From Paludibacter sp. (GTDB taxonomy: Bacteria > Bacteroidota > Bacteroidia > Bacteroidales > Paludibacteraceae): a stretch of 64,000 nt of DNA. This document shows positions 54,629 through 63,903 of the stretch, one piece after another. Where the stretch lies: assembly GCA_031292575.1 (NCBI GenBank), contig JARLGX010000011.1, positions 35,835 through 99,834 on the forward strand, in the 5' to 3' direction. Made by a program: the position numbers and the translations under genes. Each line of letters begins with the position of its first letter. Position 1 is the first letter of the stretch. The notes under the pieces are model-generated. The model searched no databases, had not been told where the DNA came from, and saw only the letters and a list, made by a program, of their open reading frames with translations.

Positions 54629-55756
54629 TTAAACCTCGGTTTTTGTTATTTGTTCCACAGTAGCAACTTCTTTTTGTACAGGATTATTTTCATCTAATAC
54701 AAAACGTTTGTAATACGAAATTACAAGTGTGGTAATAGGCAAAGCAATAATTAACCCCACCATTCCCATAAGTGACCCCCAAATTGACAGTGAAAGTAAA
54801 ATGACAGCTGGATTCAACCCAGTTACTTTTCCCATTATTTTGGGCGTAAGAATCATATCTTCAATTGATTGAATAACAACAAAGACTATTGCTATGCCTA
54901 TTAAAATGGAACTAAAACTCTGACCTGTTTCTGCAGACTGAAGCAAACCTAATATTATGCTTGGAATAATAGCTGTAATTTTGAGGTAAGGGACCATATT
55001 CAAAACTCCGATAACAAGCCCCATCACAATTGCCATTGGAAGACCTACTATACTAAATCCTATAACAAATAAAGTTCCAACTATTAACGCAATTAAAGCC
55101 TGACCTCTAAAATACCGATTCATCCCAGTTTCTAAATCAGTGATTATTTCTGTAATTAAAGTTTTATATTTTGAAGGAATAATTCCGAGCATGCCAGCTG
55201 AAATCTTCTCATAATCCAACAATATGAAAATCAGGTATAAAAATACAATTATCACAACTGCAAACCCAAGAACAAAATCCAACGACCCGTTTATAAAATC
55301 CCACAATTGAGGTGCAAGTTTTTTAATAGCCGACACCACATTTTCATCTTTTAAAAGAGTTTGAACATCCAAATGGGCAAGATAGTGCTGAATTTGATAT
55401 TGCCAAGTCACCGGCAGGAAAGAGTTTAAACTAAGACTCTGGCTATAAATACTTATTAATTTTGAAGCCTTTTGAATTTCAGCACTTATGATTGGCGCTA
55501 ACATCCAAATAATTCCGGATATTGTTCCAAGAAAAAGAATAAGAGTTGCAATTATTGATAGCACACGGCTTTTAAATTTTAATTTATGTTGAAAAAAAGA
55601 CACAAAAGGTTGCAATAAATATGCTAACAACCAGGCTATTAAAAATGGCAGCAATACATTACTTAAACGTGTAACTAACAAAAATATAAAAGCAAGAATT
55701 GACAACCCAATTATCATTCTCACTACTCGGTCAAAAGTATAAGGCTTTGATTTCAT
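54629..55756 (-). CDS. AI-2E/PerM-family permease
   Basis: 375 residues from the ATG at 55756 (a TTG two codons earlier is in frame). Seven or eight transmembrane segments. The FLIAWLLAYLLQPFVSFF start and GLVIGVLNMVPYLKITAIIPSIILG segment are typical of the PF01594 family (formerly PerM). Members export small molecules or act as Na+/H+ antiporters; the AI-2 link is not general. Nothing nearby indicates a substrate. Confidence 0.88.
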   Translation of the reverse strand: MKSKPYTFDRVVRMIIGLSILAFIFLLVTRLSNVLLPFLIAWLLAYLLQPFVSFFQHKLKFKSRVLSIIATLILFLGTISGIIWMLAPIISAEIQKASKLISIYSQSLSLNSFLPVTWQYQIQHYLAHLDVQTLLKDENVVSAIKKLAPQLWDFINGSLDFVLGFAVVIIVFLYLIFILLDYEKISAGMLGIIPSKYKTLITEIITDLETGMNRYFRGQALIALIVGTLFVIGFSIVGLPMAIVMGLVIGVLNMVPYLKITAIIPSIILGLLQSAETGQSFSSILIGIAIVFVVIQSIEDMILTPKIMGKVTGLNPAVILLSLSIWGSLMGMVGLIIALPITTLVISYYKRFVLDENNPVQKEVATVEQITKTEV

Positions 55757-55830
55757 ATTCAAAATTTACATTTAATCAGTTTGATAAACTACAAATTTAA
55801 TAATCCTTTAAACAATATAAAAATAAACAA

Positions 55831-56409
55831 TCAACCTTTTGTTTTGTTGAAACAATCTCTACAGATTGGCTCGTATTCGGCCATTTCGCCCAATAAAACA
55901 CGTTTATCGCTTTCTACTAACCTGTGTGAAACATAAGCCAACGCGCCACAACGAACACAAATTGCATGTACTTTATAAACGTCCTCAGCAACTGCACAAA
56001 GTGCAGGCATTGGTCCAAAAGGCACACCTTTAAAATCCATGTCCAATCCGGCAATAATAACCCTGACCCCCTGATTTGCAAGTTGAGTACAAACATCAAC
56101 CAGCCCATCGTCAAAAAATTGAGCTTCATCAATTCCAATAACATCAACATCACCTGACATTAATAAAATACTGCCTGAAGATTCCACAGGAGTAGAGCGT
56201 ATAGTTGTCTTATCATGCGAAACAACATCGTCTTCAGAGTATCTCGTATCAATTTTTGGTTTAAAAATTTCAACACGTTGTTTTGCAAAATTAGCTCGTT
56301 TCAACCGTCTAATCAACTCCTCAGTTTTGCCGGAAAACATTGATCCGCAAATAACTTCAATTGTACCACGCTTTTGTTGATTAGGATGGTTTATTTCAGA
56401 ATAAATCAT
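55831..56409 (-). CDS. tdk: Thymidine kinase
   Basis: 192 residues, type II thymidine kinase. It salvages thymidine to dTMP. The P-loop is GSMFSGKT (22-29), the DEAQFFDD motif carries the catalytic region, and the zinc ligands are the cysteines in CVRCGALA and CRDC near the C-terminus. TATCTTTG (complement of 56521-56528) is a possible -7 element. Confidence 0.94.
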   Translation of the reverse strand: MIYSEINHPNQQKRGTIEVICGSMFSGKTEELIRRLKRANFAKQRVEIFKPKIDTRYSEDDVVSHDKTTIRSTPVESSGSILLMSGDVDVIGIDEAQFFDDGLVDVCTQLANQGVRVIIAGLDMDFKGVPFGPMPALCAVAEDVYKVHAICVRCGALAYVSHRLVESDKRVLLGEMAEYEPICRDCFNKTKG

Positions 56410-56569
56410 AGTATTTTATTGAAAATTAGTCCTATTTTATTTCTTTTCTCTATTGATTATTGTACCTTTACAGCGGCTTTTTTGATATTTATTACAACAA
56501 TCCAAGCTAAGTAATTCCTGCAAAGATAAAAAAATAACAAGCATGTAAAATGTTTTTATAAAAAAAGAT

Positions 56570-57283
56570 ATGAACAGAAAATTATTGGTTACATTGCTCC
56601 GGAAGAACATTCAGGAACTTGAAATGATTACCGAAGGGTTTATGGAAATGACTGAATTTCCAAAATCCATCATTCTATTGGCTCAACGAAAAACAGATGA
56701 TATTCAACAATATATTCTACAATTATCTGAGTTCAAACCTGAAGAGATAAAAATTGGAAGCACACCTAAAGTAGATGAAATAACTGAACCTGAAACAAAA
56801 AATGCTTTAAATACATTAGTCTCTGAACCTAAAAGCGTTGACACAGAAAGTATTAATTCAGAAGAAGATATCGTTGAAATTCCAGGAGTAATTGAACAAA
56901 AATCTGTTTTAGAATATAATGCTGGGTCTGCAGACAAAGAAGTTAAAATTGAATCAGAAAAGATTATACTAAACGAAAAAATTGCAGTAAACTCGCAACT
57001 TAGAAATGATTTACTATCAAAAACGGAAACTTCACTAAGCTCCTCACTGGCAAATAAGAAGATAGAGGACATAAAACAAGCACTAAATATAGGCGATCGG
57101 TTTCGTTTTCAGCGGGAGTTGTTCCATGGGAATGGTGAAGACATGAATAAAACTTTAAATTACATCAACCAGCTGGCTACATTGGAAGAAGTTCAATCCT
57201 TTCTACAATCAAAATATAGTTGGGATTTGGAAAGCGAAACCGTAGAAGAATTCTTGCAAATTGTCAGAAGACGATTTCTTTAA
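56570..57283 (+). CDS. Conserved hypothetical protein, two small domains joined by an acidic linker
   Basis: 237 residues, no signal peptide. A short N-terminal helical segment (1-60) is followed by a low-complexity acidic linker (about 62-140, rich in E, S, V, I). The C-terminal domain (about 143-237) has LRNDLLSKTETSLSSSLA, ALNIGDRFRFQRELFHGNGED and YSWDLESETVEEFLQIVRRRF. I recognise that C-terminal pattern as widespread next to rsmI and tdk in Bacteroidota, but no function is known to me. Cytosolic, probably a scaffold or adaptor. Confidence 0.75.
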   Translation: MNRKLLVTLLRKNIQELEMITEGFMEMTEFPKSIILLAQRKTDDIQQYILQLSEFKPEEIKIGSTPKVDEITEPETKNALNTLVSEPKSVDTESINSEEDIVEIPGVIEQKSVLEYNAGSADKEVKIESEKIILNEKIAVNSQLRNDLLSKTETSLSSSLANKKIEDIKQALNIGDRFRFQRELFHGNGEDMNKTLNYINQLATLEEVQSFLQSKYSWDLESETVEEFLQIVRRRFL

Positions 57284-57354
57284 TGTCTTACTATAAATGA
57301 AAAGCACTGAAACTCCATTTTATCCATTCTAAAATATAAAATATACACTTCTGC

Positions 57355-58026
57355 ATGAAACTATTCGTAGTACCAACACCGGTTGGAAACCTTGAAGACA
57401 TGACTTTTCGCGCTATCCGGGTGTTAAAGAATGCTGATTTAATCTTGGCTGAAGACACGCGAACCAGCGGTTTTTTGATGAAACATTTCGACATAAAAAC
57501 TCCCATGCAGTCTCATCATAAGTTCAACGAGCACAAGACAGTTGAAAATATAGTTGAAAGGATAAAAACTGGTCAGATAGTTGCATTAATTTCCGATGCA
57601 GGAACGCCGGCTATTTCCGATCCTGGTTTTTTAGTAGTTCGAGCATGTGTCGAAAATGGAATTGATGTAGAATGTTTGCCTGGCGCAACAGCTTTTGTTC
57701 CAGCTTTGGTAGCATCCGGATTGCCCAACAACCGGTTTTGTTTTGAAGGATTCTTACCACAGAAAAAGGGTCGACAAACAAAAATAAACGATTTAGCCTC
57801 CGAAACTCGAACAATGATCTTTTACGAATCACCTTTTCGATTACTAAAAACCATGACACAACTCTCCGAAGTATTTGGTAATGAACGAAAAGCATCTGTT
57901 TCGCGTGAAATTTCAAAACTTTTCGAAGAAACTAAAAGAGGTACTTTATCCGAATTAATCCAATATTTTACCGAACATAATCCGAAAGGTGAAATTGTAC
58001 TAATTGTTGCAGGATTAGAAGAATAA
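57355..58026 (+). CDS. rsmI: 16S rRNA (cytidine-2'-O)-methyltransferase
   Basis: 223 residues. Methylates C1402 of 16S rRNA with SAM in the tetrapyrrole-methylase fold. Motifs: VPTPVGNLEDMTFRAI at the N-terminus, AEDTRTSG, ALISDAGTPAISDPG and LPGATAFVPAL. It lacks the extra C-terminal RsmI domain of about 45-50 residues found in E. coli, which is usual here. It follows the hypothetical gene after 71 bp. Confidence 0.94.
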   Translation: MKLFVVPTPVGNLEDMTFRAIRVLKNADLILAEDTRTSGFLMKHFDIKTPMQSHHKFNEHKTVENIVERIKTGQIVALISDAGTPAISDPGFLVVRACVENGIDVECLPGATAFVPALVASGLPNNRFCFEGFLPQKKGRQTKINDLASETRTMIFYESPFRLLKTMTQLSEVFGNERKASVSREISKLFEETKRGTLSELIQYFTEHNPKGEIVLIVAGLEE

Positions 58027-58119
58027 AATTACCTTTGTGGTTGAAAATTGAGAAAAATCACACAGCTTATTTAACTAATTATAGATTCTCAAAAATTTCA
58101 TTTTAATATTCGCTTGATT

Positions 58120-58989
58120 ATGAAATCTACATTTTTAATTTTAACAATATCATTAACTTTCCTAACATCTTGCGGAAGACAATCAGCTGATTATAAAGCA
58201 TTACAAGCTCAAAACGATTCATTACAAAATGCAAAACTGAAACTTCAACAGGAAGTTGACGGTTATTTTTCTGCTATGAATCAAATTGAGCAAAACATAG
58301 AAAAAATCAAAAGTACAGAAAATACAATTTCAATTCAACCAGTTGGAAAAGAATTGAATGATGATATGCGAACTAAAATTAACGAAGACATGTCGTACCT
58401 GAACGAGATGCTTCAATCTAACAAAGATGAACTTGCGCGCCTAAAATCAAAAATCAAAAAAAGTGCATTCAGATCTTCGCAATTAGAACATACCATTTCG
58501 CGTCTAACTAAATCACTGGAAGAAGAAACTTCAAAAGTAGCTCTTTTGCAAGCCGAAATAGCCCAGAAAGATTCAATTATAGTTCAATTAGATAACAAAG
58601 TGACTAATATGAATAAAAACATTGATGATATCTCTACCGAAAATAAAACAAAAGACTCAAAAATTAAAGAACAAGACGAAACCATTCATTCAGCCTGGTA
58701 TGTTTTTGGAACAATGGCAGAATTAAAAAAACAAAATATTGTCACTACAGATGGATTATTCAGTTCGCAAAAGGTTCTTCAACGAGACTTTAATAAGAAT
58801 TATTTCGTCAAAATAGATTCAAGAAATACCAAATCAATTCCGTTATATTCAACTCATGCCAAGATTCTTACCAATCATCCAAAATCTTCATACACCTTAG
58901 AAAAACAAAACGGCAACTTTGTTTTAATCATTGTTGACACTGATAGTTTTTGGAGCATAAGTAAGTATTTGGTTATCGAAGTGGAATAA
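58120..58989 (+). CDS. Coiled-coil lipoprotein of unknown function
   Basis: 289 residues from the ATG at 58120. The lipoprotein signal is MKSTFLILTISLTFLTSC. Residues about 25-195 are a nearly continuous coiled coil (LQAQNDSLQNAKLKLQQEV, SQLEHTISRLTKSLEEETSKV). A C-terminal globular beta domain (about 200-289) begins with SAWYVFGTMAELKKQNIVT. This layout recurs in Bacteroidota lipoproteins, but I know no assigned role. A periplasmic spacer or stalk anchored to a membrane is plausible. Confidence 0.75.
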   Translation: MKSTFLILTISLTFLTSCGRQSADYKALQAQNDSLQNAKLKLQQEVDGYFSAMNQIEQNIEKIKSTENTISIQPVGKELNDDMRTKINEDMSYLNEMLQSNKDELARLKSKIKKSAFRSSQLEHTISRLTKSLEEETSKVALLQAEIAQKDSIIVQLDNKVTNMNKNIDDISTENKTKDSKIKEQDETIHSAWYVFGTMAELKKQNIVTTDGLFSSQKVLQRDFNKNYFVKIDSRNTKSIPLYSTHAKILTNHPKSSYTLEKQNGNFVLIIVDTDSFWSISKYLVIEVE

Positions 58990-59024
58990 GAATTAAATAC
59001 AACATTTAATTTATCGATACAAAC

Positions 59025-59066
59025 AACAATGCGTTTTCCACACCGGAAAGCGCATTATTGTTTTAC
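59025..59066 (+). terminator. Terminator after the coiled-coil lipoprotein gene
   Basis: AACAATGCGTTTTCC pairs with GGAAAGCGCATTATTGTT (one bulge), followed by TTTT; 35 bp beyond the stop codon. Confidence 0.75.
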
Positions 59067-59097
59067 AAAATAACTCATTTGAACACTACTATAAATT

Positions 59098-59790
59098 ATG
59101 AATTATAAAAATATTTTTATCGACTTAGATGATACTCTTTGGGATTTTCATGCTAATGCAAAATCTTCTCTGCATGAAATTTACGACAATAGGAATTTAG
59201 GTCAGTTTTTTGATAGTTTTGAACAATATTTCAGCATCTACGCAAAAAAAAATGTGGAACTGTGGGAACAGTATGGCAAAGGCACAATTTCCAAAGAGGC
59301 TTTATCTTTAGAGCGATTCCTTCATCCTCTGGTTCAGGTGGGAATAAACAATTCGGAGCTGGCAAAACAAATCGGAATTGAGTACCTTGATATGTTACCT
59401 TCCAGAACTGCACTTGTTCCACATGCAAAAGAATTGTTGGATTATCTCTATCCGAAATATCCACTCACGATTGTCTCCAACGGCTTTGTAGAGGTTCAAT
59501 ATAAAAAGCTGCATAGTTGCCGGATAGAAAAGTACTTTGCACATGTAGTGCTTTCGGAAGCAGCCGGAGCTTTAAAACCCGACAAACAGATTTTTCAGTA
59601 TGCGCTAAAATTAAATAATGCAATTGCTGCCGAAACAATTATGATTGGTGATAGTTATGAGGCCGACATTGTTGGTGCTCAAAATGCTGCAATTGACCAG
59701 ATTTATTTCAATCCTCAATCAACTCCTGACTCTACAAACAACGCAACTTACCAGATTAAAAGTCTGGAAGAAGTTCTTAATATCCTTTGA
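59098..59790 (+). CDS. YjjG-family HAD hydrolase (noncanonical nucleotidase)
   Basis: 230 residues. HAD motifs: I as D9-L-D11-D-T, II as IVSNG, III with K in LKPDKQIF, and IV as GDSYEADIVGA. The helical cap between I and II fits the YjjG/haloacid dehalogenase type, whose members dephosphorylate modified pyrimidine nucleotides. The substrate is inferred from family only. Monocistronic. Confidence 0.88.
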   Translation: MNYKNIFIDLDDTLWDFHANAKSSLHEIYDNRNLGQFFDSFEQYFSIYAKKNVELWEQYGKGTISKEALSLERFLHPLVQVGINNSELAKQIGIEYLDMLPSRTALVPHAKELLDYLYPKYPLTIVSNGFVEVQYKKLHSCRIEKYFAHVVLSEAAGALKPDKQIFQYALKLNNAIAAETIMIGDSYEADIVGAQNAAIDQIYFNPQSTPDSTNNATYQIKSLEEVLNIL

Positions 59791-59803
59791 GAATATAATA
59801 TAT

Positions 59804-59839
59804 AAAAGAGCAGCAACCCTTTAGGATTGCTGCTCTTTT
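59804..59839. terminator. Bidirectional terminator
   Basis: AAAAGAGCAGCAA / TTGCTGCTCTTTT with a ten-base loop, between the convergent HAD gene and pnp. Confidence 0.85.
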
Positions 59840-59860
59840 ATTTAATTGCCAATTATCAAC

Positions 59861-62002
59861 TTATTCTGCTTTTGGTTTTTCTTCACGAGGAGGACGAGGC
59901 ATCAATGCTTTGCGAGAAAGCTTGAATTTTCCGGTCTTTTGGTCGATTTCCAGCAGTTTCACATCAATCATATCGCCTTCTTTAATTCCAGCCTGATCCA
60001 TTGTTTCAATGCGTTTCCAGTCAATTTCCGAGATATGAAGTAAACCTTCTTTGCCTGGCATAAATTCAACAAATGCACCGTAAGGCATCACCGATTTTAC
60101 TTTCGAAGGATACGTTTCGCCAATTTCAGGAATCGCTACGATACCTTTAATTTTAGAAATGGCAGCATCGATAGCAGCTTTATTGTTAGCAGCAATTTCC
60201 ACACGTCCCTGGTCACCTTGTTCTTCGATAGTGATAACAGCACCTGTTTCAGCTTGCATGTTTTGAATAATTTTTCCACCAGGTCCGATAATTGCACCAA
60301 TCATTTCTTTCGGAATAAACATAACCACAATGCGAGGAGCGTTTGGTTTCATATCGGCACGGGGAGCTTCCAATGTTTCCTGTATTTTCCCCAAAATATG
60401 CATACGACCTGCTTTAGCTTGATTCAGGGCAGTTTCCAAAATTTCGTACGAAAGTCCGTCAACCTTGATATCCATTTGAGTAGCCGTAATACCGTCTTTC
60501 GTTCCGGTTACCTTGAAGTCCATATCGCCCAGATGATCTTCATCCCCCAAAATATCAGATAGAACCGCAAAGTTTTTACCTTTATTTTCAGAAATCAATC
60601 CCATGGCAATACCCGAAACAGGTTTCTTGATTTGTACACCTGCATCCATCAACGCCAATGTTCCGGCACAAACCGTAGCCATTGAAGAAGATCCGTTCGA
60701 TTCCAAAATATCGGAAACGACACGCACAACGTATGGATAGTTATCAGGAATCATGTTTTTCAATGCACGTAGCGCCAAATTACCATGACCAACTTCGCGA
60801 CGACCTACACCACGAGAAGCGCGAGCCTCACCGGTAGAAAATGGTGGGAAGTTATAGTGCAACAAGAAACGTTCTTTGCCACGAATCAATGCTTCGTCAA
60901 CTAATTTTTCATCCATCTTGGTACCCAATGTAACTGTTGTCAACGATTGAGTTTCACCACGGGTGAAGATTGCCGAACCATGAGTTCCGGGAAGATAGTC
61001 AACTTCCGACCAAATTTGACGAATCTCCGTAGTTTTACGACCGTCGAGGCGTTTACCTTCGTCCAGGATAGAACGACGCATAGCTTCTTTTTCAACATCG
61101 TGGTAATATTTGCTTATCAATCCTTTTTTAGCCGCAGCAACTTCAGGATCTAATGCAGCAATATATTCAGCTTTTACAGCTTCAAAGTTATCGCTTCGGG
61201 AATGTTTGTCTGTATTACAAGCAGTGGCCAATACATACGCTTTATCGTAAGTTTTTGCCCAAATATCTTTTTTCAGATCTTCATCATTTTCTTCGTGGCA
61301 GTATACTCGTTTTACCGATTTACCAACCTCTTCCATTAGTTCAATCTGAGCCTGACACTGAACTTTGATAGCTTCATGAGCCACTTTCATTGCAGCCAAC
61401 AAATCATCTTCGCTCACTTCTTTCATTTCGCCTTCCACCATCATGATATTATCAAGCGTGGCAGCAACCATGATTTCCATATCGGCCGATTCCAATTGTT
61501 CGAAAGTTGGATTAACTACAAATTCTCCATTAACGCGAGCTACACGAACTTCGGAAATAGGACCGTTGAAAGGTACATCCGAAACCGCTAAAGCAGCCGA
61601 AGCAGCTAAGCCGGCCAATGCATCTGGCATATCAACACCATCGGCTGAGAACATGGTTACAGTTACAAAAGTCTCAGCGTGAAAATCATCGGGGAACAAA
61701 GGGCGCAAAGCGCGGTCAACAAGGCGTGAAACTAAAATTTCGTAATCCGAAGCACGACCTTCGCGACGAAGGAAACCGCCCGGAAAACGACCTGAAGAGG
61801 CAAATTTTTCTTTATAATCGACCGATAACGGCATAAAATCCGTTCCGGGTACAGCATCTTTGGCAGAACAAACTGTTGCCAAAAGCATGGTATCGCCCAT
61901 GCGAACCATTACAGCTCCATCAGCCTGTTTAGCCAATTTCCCTGTTTCAATTGAAATGGTACGACCATCACCCAATGTGATAGTTTTTGTAACTACATTC
62001 AT
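59861..62002 (-). CDS. pnp: Polyribonucleotide nucleotidyltransferase
   Basis: A phosphorolytic 3'-to-5' exoribonuclease of RNA decay. 713 residues from the ATG at 62002 ([14 protein letters not shown]). The nine codons before it are in frame but lie next to the promoter. Two RNase PH domains (about 10-145 and 300-520; [12 protein letters not shown] and FTRGETQSL contact phosphate/RNA), a helical linker, a KH domain with [12 protein letters not shown] and a C-terminal S1 domain ([17 protein letters not shown]). TATCTTTG (complement of 62046-62053) is the -7 element. Confidence 0.97.
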   Translation of the reverse strand: MNVVTKTITLGDGRTISIETGKLAKQADGAVMVRMGDTMLLATVCSAKDAVPGTDFMPLSVDYKEKFASSGRFPGGFLRREGRASDYEILVSRLVDRALRPLFPDDFHAETFVTVTMFSADGVDMPDALAGLAASAALAVSDVPFNGPISEVRVARVNGEFVVNPTFEQLESADMEIMVAATLDNIMMVEGEMKEVSEDDLLAAMKVAHEAIKVQCQAQIELMEEVGKSVKRVYCHEENDEDLKKDIWAKTYDKAYVLATACNTDKHSRSDNFEAVKAEYIAALDPEVAAAKKGLISKYYHDVEKEAMRRSILDEGKRLDGRKTTEIRQIWSEVDYLPGTHGSAIFTRGETQSLTTVTLGTKMDEKLVDEALIRGKERFLLHYNFPPFSTGEARASRGVGRREVGHGNLALRALKNMIPDNYPYVVRVVSDILESNGSSSMATVCAGTLALMDAGVQIKKPVSGIAMGLISENKGKNFAVLSDILGDEDHLGDMDFKVTGTKDGITATQMDIKVDGLSYEILETALNQAKAGRMHILGKIQETLEAPRADMKPNAPRIVVMFIPKEMIGAIIGPGGKIIQNMQAETGAVITIEEQGDQGRVEIAANNKAAIDAAISKIKGIVAIPEIGETYPSKVKSVMPYGAFVEFMPGKEGLLHISEIDWKRIETMDQAGIKEGDMIDVKLLEIDQKTGKFKLSRKALMPRPPREEKPKAE

Positions 62003-62045
62003 AAAATTACATTTTTCTTTTTTAAACATCTATTATTTTCGCGCG

Positions 62046-62053
62046 CAAAGATA
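62046..62053 (-). promoter_or_regulatory. -7 element for pnp
   Basis: TATCTTTG, exact consensus, 44 bp upstream of the start codon; no well-placed -33 TTTG seen. Confidence 0.5.
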
Positions 62054-62159
62054 CGATATTTTTTACAAAACTATAATAGAAGGGGAGTAAATTAGTGATT
62101 TTTTGGGGATTGTGGAATGAATTTTTCAAAAAGAAGAAGCATAACTATTAATATAAATT

Positions 62160-62798
62160 CTACAAAAGCACTATGGGTATAGACATTCCAAGAGTCAGAC
62201 AAAGCGAGCGGGTAAAATTAGGATTAATTTCCATTTTATTATACGTAATGTCGGTGGGTGAAGTTGTTCCTGTAAAATTAAGTGGTAATCCCTTTACAGT
62301 ATTATAAGTTGCATCAAATAAACCAACTCTTAACGACACGTATGAAGCCAAATACCAATACCATTTCTTTGTATTATATTTTACTAAAAAAGGAGAAGCT
62401 ACAAGTAAGCCTATAGAAGCTCCATTACACATATGACCTACAGTTTTCCTATTGCTATTATTTAACGCATCACCCATGGCATTTAAGATAACCGAAGCAG
62501 TGTATAATCCGGCAATTTTCACCCATTCCAGATTTTCATTATGATTTTTCTTCTTTTTTAAACCAATGGTCAACTGATTGGATGAAGAAGATTCAAGCAT
62601 TGTCAAATGATTATCTTCCATTTTGAAATTAGCATAATCACCCATCAAAGTTTTCATTGTGTCAACCCGAACGAAATTATTCTCTTGCTTGGTTTTATTC
62701 AAGGTGTTTACATTTATGGTATCCCTGAAAGTATCTGTCTGACTAAAGCAATATACTGATGACAGTACAATTATAGATGTTATCAATATCTTTTTCAT
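62160..62798 (-). CDS. Exported hypothetical protein
   Basis: 212 residues with a clear signal peptide (cleavage probably after YCFSQ). A polar N-terminal part (25-90) leads to hydrophobic stretches around 93-110, 128-142 and 195-212 and aromatic segments such as KKWYWYLASYVSLRVGLFDATYN. It could be a small outer-membrane or periplasmic membrane-associated protein. I do not recognise a family. TAAATTTG (complement of 62852-62859) is a possible -7 element. Confidence 0.6.
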   Translation of the reverse strand: MKKILITSIIVLSSVYCFSQTDTFRDTINVNTLNKTKQENNFVRVDTMKTLMGDYANFKMEDNHLTMLESSSSNQLTIGLKKKKNHNENLEWVKIAGLYTASVILNAMGDALNNSNRKTVGHMCNGASIGLLVASPFLVKYNTKKWYWYLASYVSLRVGLFDATYNTVKGLPLNFTGTTSPTDITYNKMEINPNFTRSLCLTLGMSIPIVLL

Positions 62799-63465
62799 AA
62801 TCTGAGCAACAAACTATAGTTTTAATATCTGTATTCATAATCTAGTTAAGACAAATTTACACACTTATTAAAAACCTTTATGTAAAATTTTATATTACAT
62901 TACAGTAGTAATTGCCACAAATAAATATTCTGTCCGCTATAAATTGTAAAAATTAAAGATTACCCTTATTTTAAAGAAAAGAACTAAACACGTATTATGC
63001 TAATTACATGAATCATAAATACAGAATAATACTAATTAAAAAAAGTAGCAATAATTCTGGTTTACATAAAAACAGTAGTATTTATTTCATTTTAAATAGC
63101 TCAATTTTATGCATATATTAGTATTTTTTATATTTATGATACTATAAATAACTTATGCCGACAAGACTTCAATAAATGCAAACTGCTTATGAGCAATAAA
63201 CAAGTGGGTTGTAGAATCCTGAAAAAGTTCAGGCAAGCATCCAATCAGATTTCTGCAATTCGACTTCGATGACCTGTAACATCAACGAATGTATACAAAC
63301 TCCAACCGACATTTTTTTTCAAAAGGATAGAACAACAATTCACCAAAAGCATATTTCGTATATTGATATAAAAAGGATAAAAAAATATTTCAAAATGCGC
63401 TTATTAAGTAAAATCCTTTTCATATATTTGCATCTAATTAACAATCTGTTTGATCTAATCACCTT
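62799..63465. other. AT-rich gene-free stretch
   Basis: 667 bp without a credible gene, rich in short A/T runs. It holds the possible promoter of the exported protein (62852-62859), a 14-mer GAATGTATACAAAC (63287-63300) whose inverted copy lies at 63517-63530, and a TATATTTG -7 element on plus (63423-63430) just before the repeat-containing frame. Confidence 0.6.
63423..63430 (+). promoter_or_regulatory. Possible -7 element upstream of the 21-bp repeat frame
   Basis: TATATTTG, exact TAnnTTTG, followed by C as in many Bacteroidota promoters; 36 bp before an ATG at 63466. No -33 TTTG. Confidence 0.35.
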
Positions 63466-63903
63466 ATGCTTAACGGATATATGATCTCAATCTCCCGTAT
63501 TACCCCACTGCAAGCCGTTTGTATACATTCCATAACGCTGGTTAACCAGACGATCACGCTGCAAGCAGCAAATTCAAAAATATCACCTGTTCTACACGCA
63601 CAACGCCATCCGATATCTTGCAGAATGGCATCTGTCGAGTCCAGAATGACGTCTGTCAAGTGTAGAATGACAACTTTCATCCGCAGAATGACATCTGTCG
63701 AGCGTAGAATGAAGACTTTCATCCGCAGAATGACGACTGTCAAGTGTAGAATGACAACTTTCATCCGCAGAATGACGTCTGATAAACATAGAATGAGGCC
63801 CGAAAGGCAAATTTTCGCTTTCAATACCGATAATGGACAATTGCAATTACGCAATTTCAAGGGTCTATTCAATAAACTGTGTCAGAAAAGGATAATTAAT
63901 TGA
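63466..63903 (+). CDS. Questionable reading frame containing heptapeptide repeats
   Basis: A 145-codon frame. Residues about 53-115 are nine seven-residue units of the type RMTSVER / RMTTFIR / RMTTVKC, encoded by the 21-bp tandem units. No known family, no signal peptide. Two other frames across the same repeats are also open on the minus strand, because a 21-bp unit without stops keeps every stop-free frame open. That makes this weak evidence of coding. A promoter-like element 36 bp upstream is the only support. Confidence 0.25.
   Translation: MLNGYMISISRITPLQAVCIHSITLVNQTITLQAANSKISPVLHAQRHPISCRMASVESRMTSVKCRMTTFIRRMTSVERRMKTFIRRMTTVKCRMTTFIRRMTSDKHRMRPERQIFAFNTDNGQLQLRNFKGLFNKLCQKRIIN
63621..63809. 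repeat. Nine tandem 21-bp units with two alternating subtypes
   Basis: Units start at 63621, 63642, 63663, 63684, 63705, 63726, 63747, 63768 and 63789. Each begins with (C/T)AGAATGA or a close variant. Units 1, 2, 4 and 6 continue with a CTGTC(A/G)AG half, and units 3, 5 and 7 with CTTTCATCCG; units 8 and 9 are decayed. From unit 2 to unit 7 the subtypes alternate, giving a 42-bp higher-order period. There are no spacers, so it is a minisatellite, not a CRISPR array. Confidence 0.9.

Noticed and set aside
56463..56470. Promoter TACCTTTA for the 56570 gene
   Set aside because: One mismatch in the -7 element and no -33 element at proper spacing; not convincing enough to list.
63621..63809. CRISPR array
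   Set aside because: Units are directly contiguous, 21 bp long, with no unique spacers and no cas genes nearby.
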